Of a DNA stretch of 25,000 bases, positions 24,535 to 25,000 are shown one piece after another; position 1 is the stretch's first letter, and every line of letters begins with the position of its first letter. Origin of the DNA: Chrysomallon squamiferum (taxonomy: Eukaryota; Mollusca; Gastropoda; Neomphalida; Peltospiridae); assembly GCA_012295275.1 (NCBI GenBank), contig CM022674.1, positions 6,096,436-6,121,435 of the forward strand. Reading direction: 5' to 3'. A program made the position numbers and the translations under genes. The notes beneath the pieces were generated by a model. That model saw only the letters and a list, made by a program, of their open reading frames with translations, searched no databases and was not told the origin of the DNA.

Positions 24535-24715
24535 GCAGCAGCAGCACCCAGCTCTTACCTTGAGGATACACGTAAGGGTCTCTTTTCTTCACTGCTCTGG
24601 TCGCCCACCACAAGATGACCCCAGACAGGAGGTCAACACTGCTGTCCACCAGACTGGAGATGATCGACATAGAACCGGACAAAACACTGGCAGCTGTTTT
24701 ACCGACCAGGAGCAG
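21917..24715 (-). CDS. Mn-type cation diffusion facilitator (CDF/SLC30, metal-tolerance-like), 3' five exons
   Basis: Five exons join in phase 1 throughout: 24715-24559, 24016-23846, 23352-23230, 23101-22988 and 22221-21917 (stop). They encode about 290 residues covering the membrane domain from TM2 onward and the cytoplasmic C-terminal domain. The TM2 region has SSLVDSSVDLLSG, and TM5 has LALDHRNDVASN. Paired D-x3-D sites in TM2 and TM5 (DSSVD and DHRND) are characteristic of the Mn-CDF clade, whereas Zn-CDFs usually carry HD-HD or DD-HD sites. A PQGRTKLEP loop, a DPIGAIII helix and a C-terminal domain with FLVEVDIVLP and LPEVERAFVHVDYD complete the match to plant and fungal Mn exporters. 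The likely role is proton-coupled efflux of Mn2+ (possibly Fe2+ or Zn2+) from cytosol into an organelle or out of the cell. N-terminal exons lie beyond 25000. Confidence 0.92.
22250..22620. repeat. 27-bp minisatellite in the last CDF intron
   Basis: About a dozen degenerate copies of a 27-bp unit, core GCAAATATGTAATAAATACG followed by TAAGTTC, lie just upstream of the last acceptor on the minus strand. Copies are cleanest at about 22355-22470 and decay into AAATACGTAA fragments to the right. As 27 is a multiple of three, a false open frame with a nine-residue period appears on the minus strand; it is not a gene. Confidence 0.85.
22930..22971. repeat. (AAC)n
   Basis: AAC trinucleotides just inside the CDF intron, next to the exon ending at 22988. 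Confidence 0.85.
22988..23101 (-). CDS. CDF gene, TM6 exon
   Basis: 114 nt, phase 1 to phase 1; acceptor GTTTTCTGTAG, donor TCTG|GTACGG. It encodes YDLCYVDPIGAIIISFYIVY, then NWWQAGS. The D-P-x-G-A-I-I-I helix is TM6 of the family. The donor is weaker than the others; GTAACG six bases on would keep the frame. Confidence 0.9.
23230..23352 (-). CDS. CDF gene, TM4-TM5 exon with DHRND motif
   Basis: 123 nt, phase 1 to phase 1; acceptor TTATTCCAG, donor ATCG|GTAAGA. It encodes VFKFILWLICRRVKTSAAQT, then LALDHRNDVASNLVAI. DHRND-V-x2-N is the TM5 half of the transport site in Mn-type CDFs. Confidence 0.92.
23360..23515. repeat. (TAA)n/(ACA)n array
   Basis: Trinucleotide tracts just upstream (minus strand) of the acceptor at 23353, in the CDF intron. 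Confidence 0.88.
23730..23788. repeat. (TAA)n and long poly-A
   Basis: (TAA)n runs into about 38 A residues in the CDF intron, a simple repeat or retroelement tail. Confidence 0.9.
23846..24016 (-). CDS. CDF gene, TM3-TM4 exon
   Basis: 171 nt, phase 1 to phase 1; acceptor AAAATTTCAG, donor GTAG|GTGAGT. It encodes GRTKLEPIAVVIISVVMTVA (TM3), an amphipathic LVRESVEKAI segment, and DITTFVIAGCTV, which begins TM4. Confidence 0.9.
24045..24545. repeat. (TAG)n/(TAA)n/(AAC)n trinucleotide array in a CDF intron
   Basis: About 500 bp of TAG/TAA tracts, then (ATT)n, (AAG)n and (AAC)n/(AGC)n. It fills almost the whole intron between the exons at 24016 and 24559. No coding signal. Confidence 0.93.
24559..24715 (-). 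CDS. CDF gene, exon with TM2 metal-site motif
   Basis: 157 nt, phase 0 in and phase 1 out; acceptor TTTCTTACAG, donor CAAG|GTAAGA. It encodes LLLVGKTAASVLSGSMSIIS, then SLVDSSVDLLSGVILWWATR and a YPQ loop. The first 50 nt, with 47 nt of the preceding intron, form the unit of the 97-bp array to the right. Confidence 0.92.
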
Positions 24716-25000
24716 CTGTAAGAAACAGAAACACACGTTTTTAGACACAATCACTGCTACTTGACATAGACCCGGACAAAACACTGGCAGCTGTTTTACC
24801 GACCAGGAGCAGCTGTAAGAAACAGAAACACACGTTTTTAGACACAATCACTGCTACTTGACATAGACCCGGACAAAACACTGGCAGCTGTTTTACCGAC
24901 CAGGAGCAGCTGTAAGAAACAGAAACACACGTTTTTAGACACAATCACTGCTACTTGACATAGACCCGGACAAAACACTGGCAGCTGTTTTACCGACCAG
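24666..25000. repeat. 97-bp tandem array duplicating the start of a CDF exon and its splice acceptor
   Basis: Units start at 24666, 24763, 24860 and 24957, and the last is cut by the window edge. Each has 50 bp of the CDF exon 5' end and 47 bp of the upstream intron. Units 2 onward look identical to one another and differ from the true exon by about one base in the shared part. Each carries the TTTCTTACAG acceptor. Reading in from a duplicated acceptor meets a stop soon after the exon-derived part. Confidence 0.95.

Noticed and set aside
24031-24847. Minus-strand frames of 133 and 199 codons rich in Leu, Thr and Tyr
   Set aside because: Mostly repeat translation; the second also reads through part of the 97-bp array and the CDF exon plus its intron. 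Only the CDF exon portion is real.

Overview
This is eukaryotic genomic DNA, AT-rich and full of microsatellites, with short exons in long introns, GT-AG and GC-AG splice sites, and no bacterial-type gene order. The gene content (a D8C-domain, VWDE-like secreted protein, an Mn-type cation diffusion facilitator and a secreted EEP phosphodiesterase) together with dense (GTAT)n, (CTAT)n and trinucleotide arrays suggests a lophotrochozoan animal, most likely a mollusc. That assignment is inference.

Three multi-exon genes can be reconstructed, all on the minus strand. (1) About 9444 down to 1622: the 5' part of a secreted multidomain protein, with signal peptide, a D8C domain split over two exons, a 15-nt microexon, an Ig-like module, and then a duplicated pair of Cys-rich exons. 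The gene probably continues past the left edge. (2) 15524 down to 9979: a complete seven-exon gene for a secreted endonuclease/exonuclease/phosphatase (EEP) fold enzyme of about 381 residues, sphingomyelinase/DNase I-like, with all the expected catalytic motifs. (3) 24715 down to 21917: the last five exons of a Mn-type cation diffusion facilitator (CDF/SLC30, metal-tolerance-protein-like). Its N-terminal exons lie beyond the right edge. Exon phases agree at every junction listed, which is the strongest evidence for the models.

Between and inside the genes: 1-1600 holds trinucleotide repeats and a possible plus-strand membrane-protein exon; 2.9-3.2 kb and 4.2-4.8 kb are long trinucleotide arrays; 5.15-5.5 kb is a degenerate AT-rich tandem repeat; about 7.09-7.31 kb looks like a tRNA-derived SINE; 12.2-12.5 kb is a GC-richer island with a possible nested secreted ORF; 15.5-21.9 kb is intergenic or 5' regulatory DNA with a perfect CLEAR/E-box palindrome and many microsatellites; 22.25-22.6 kb is a 27-bp minisatellite; and 24666-25000 is a 97-bp tandem array that copies a splice acceptor of the CDF gene.

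The most interesting signals are three GC-AG introns in two adjacent genes (the reading frame requires the GC donor each time), the tandem duplication of a Cys-rich exon pair, and the near-identical 97-bp array that multiplies one 3' splice site. The three genes share no evident pathway. No prokaryotic system, CRISPR array, rRNA gene or intact tRNA gene is visible.
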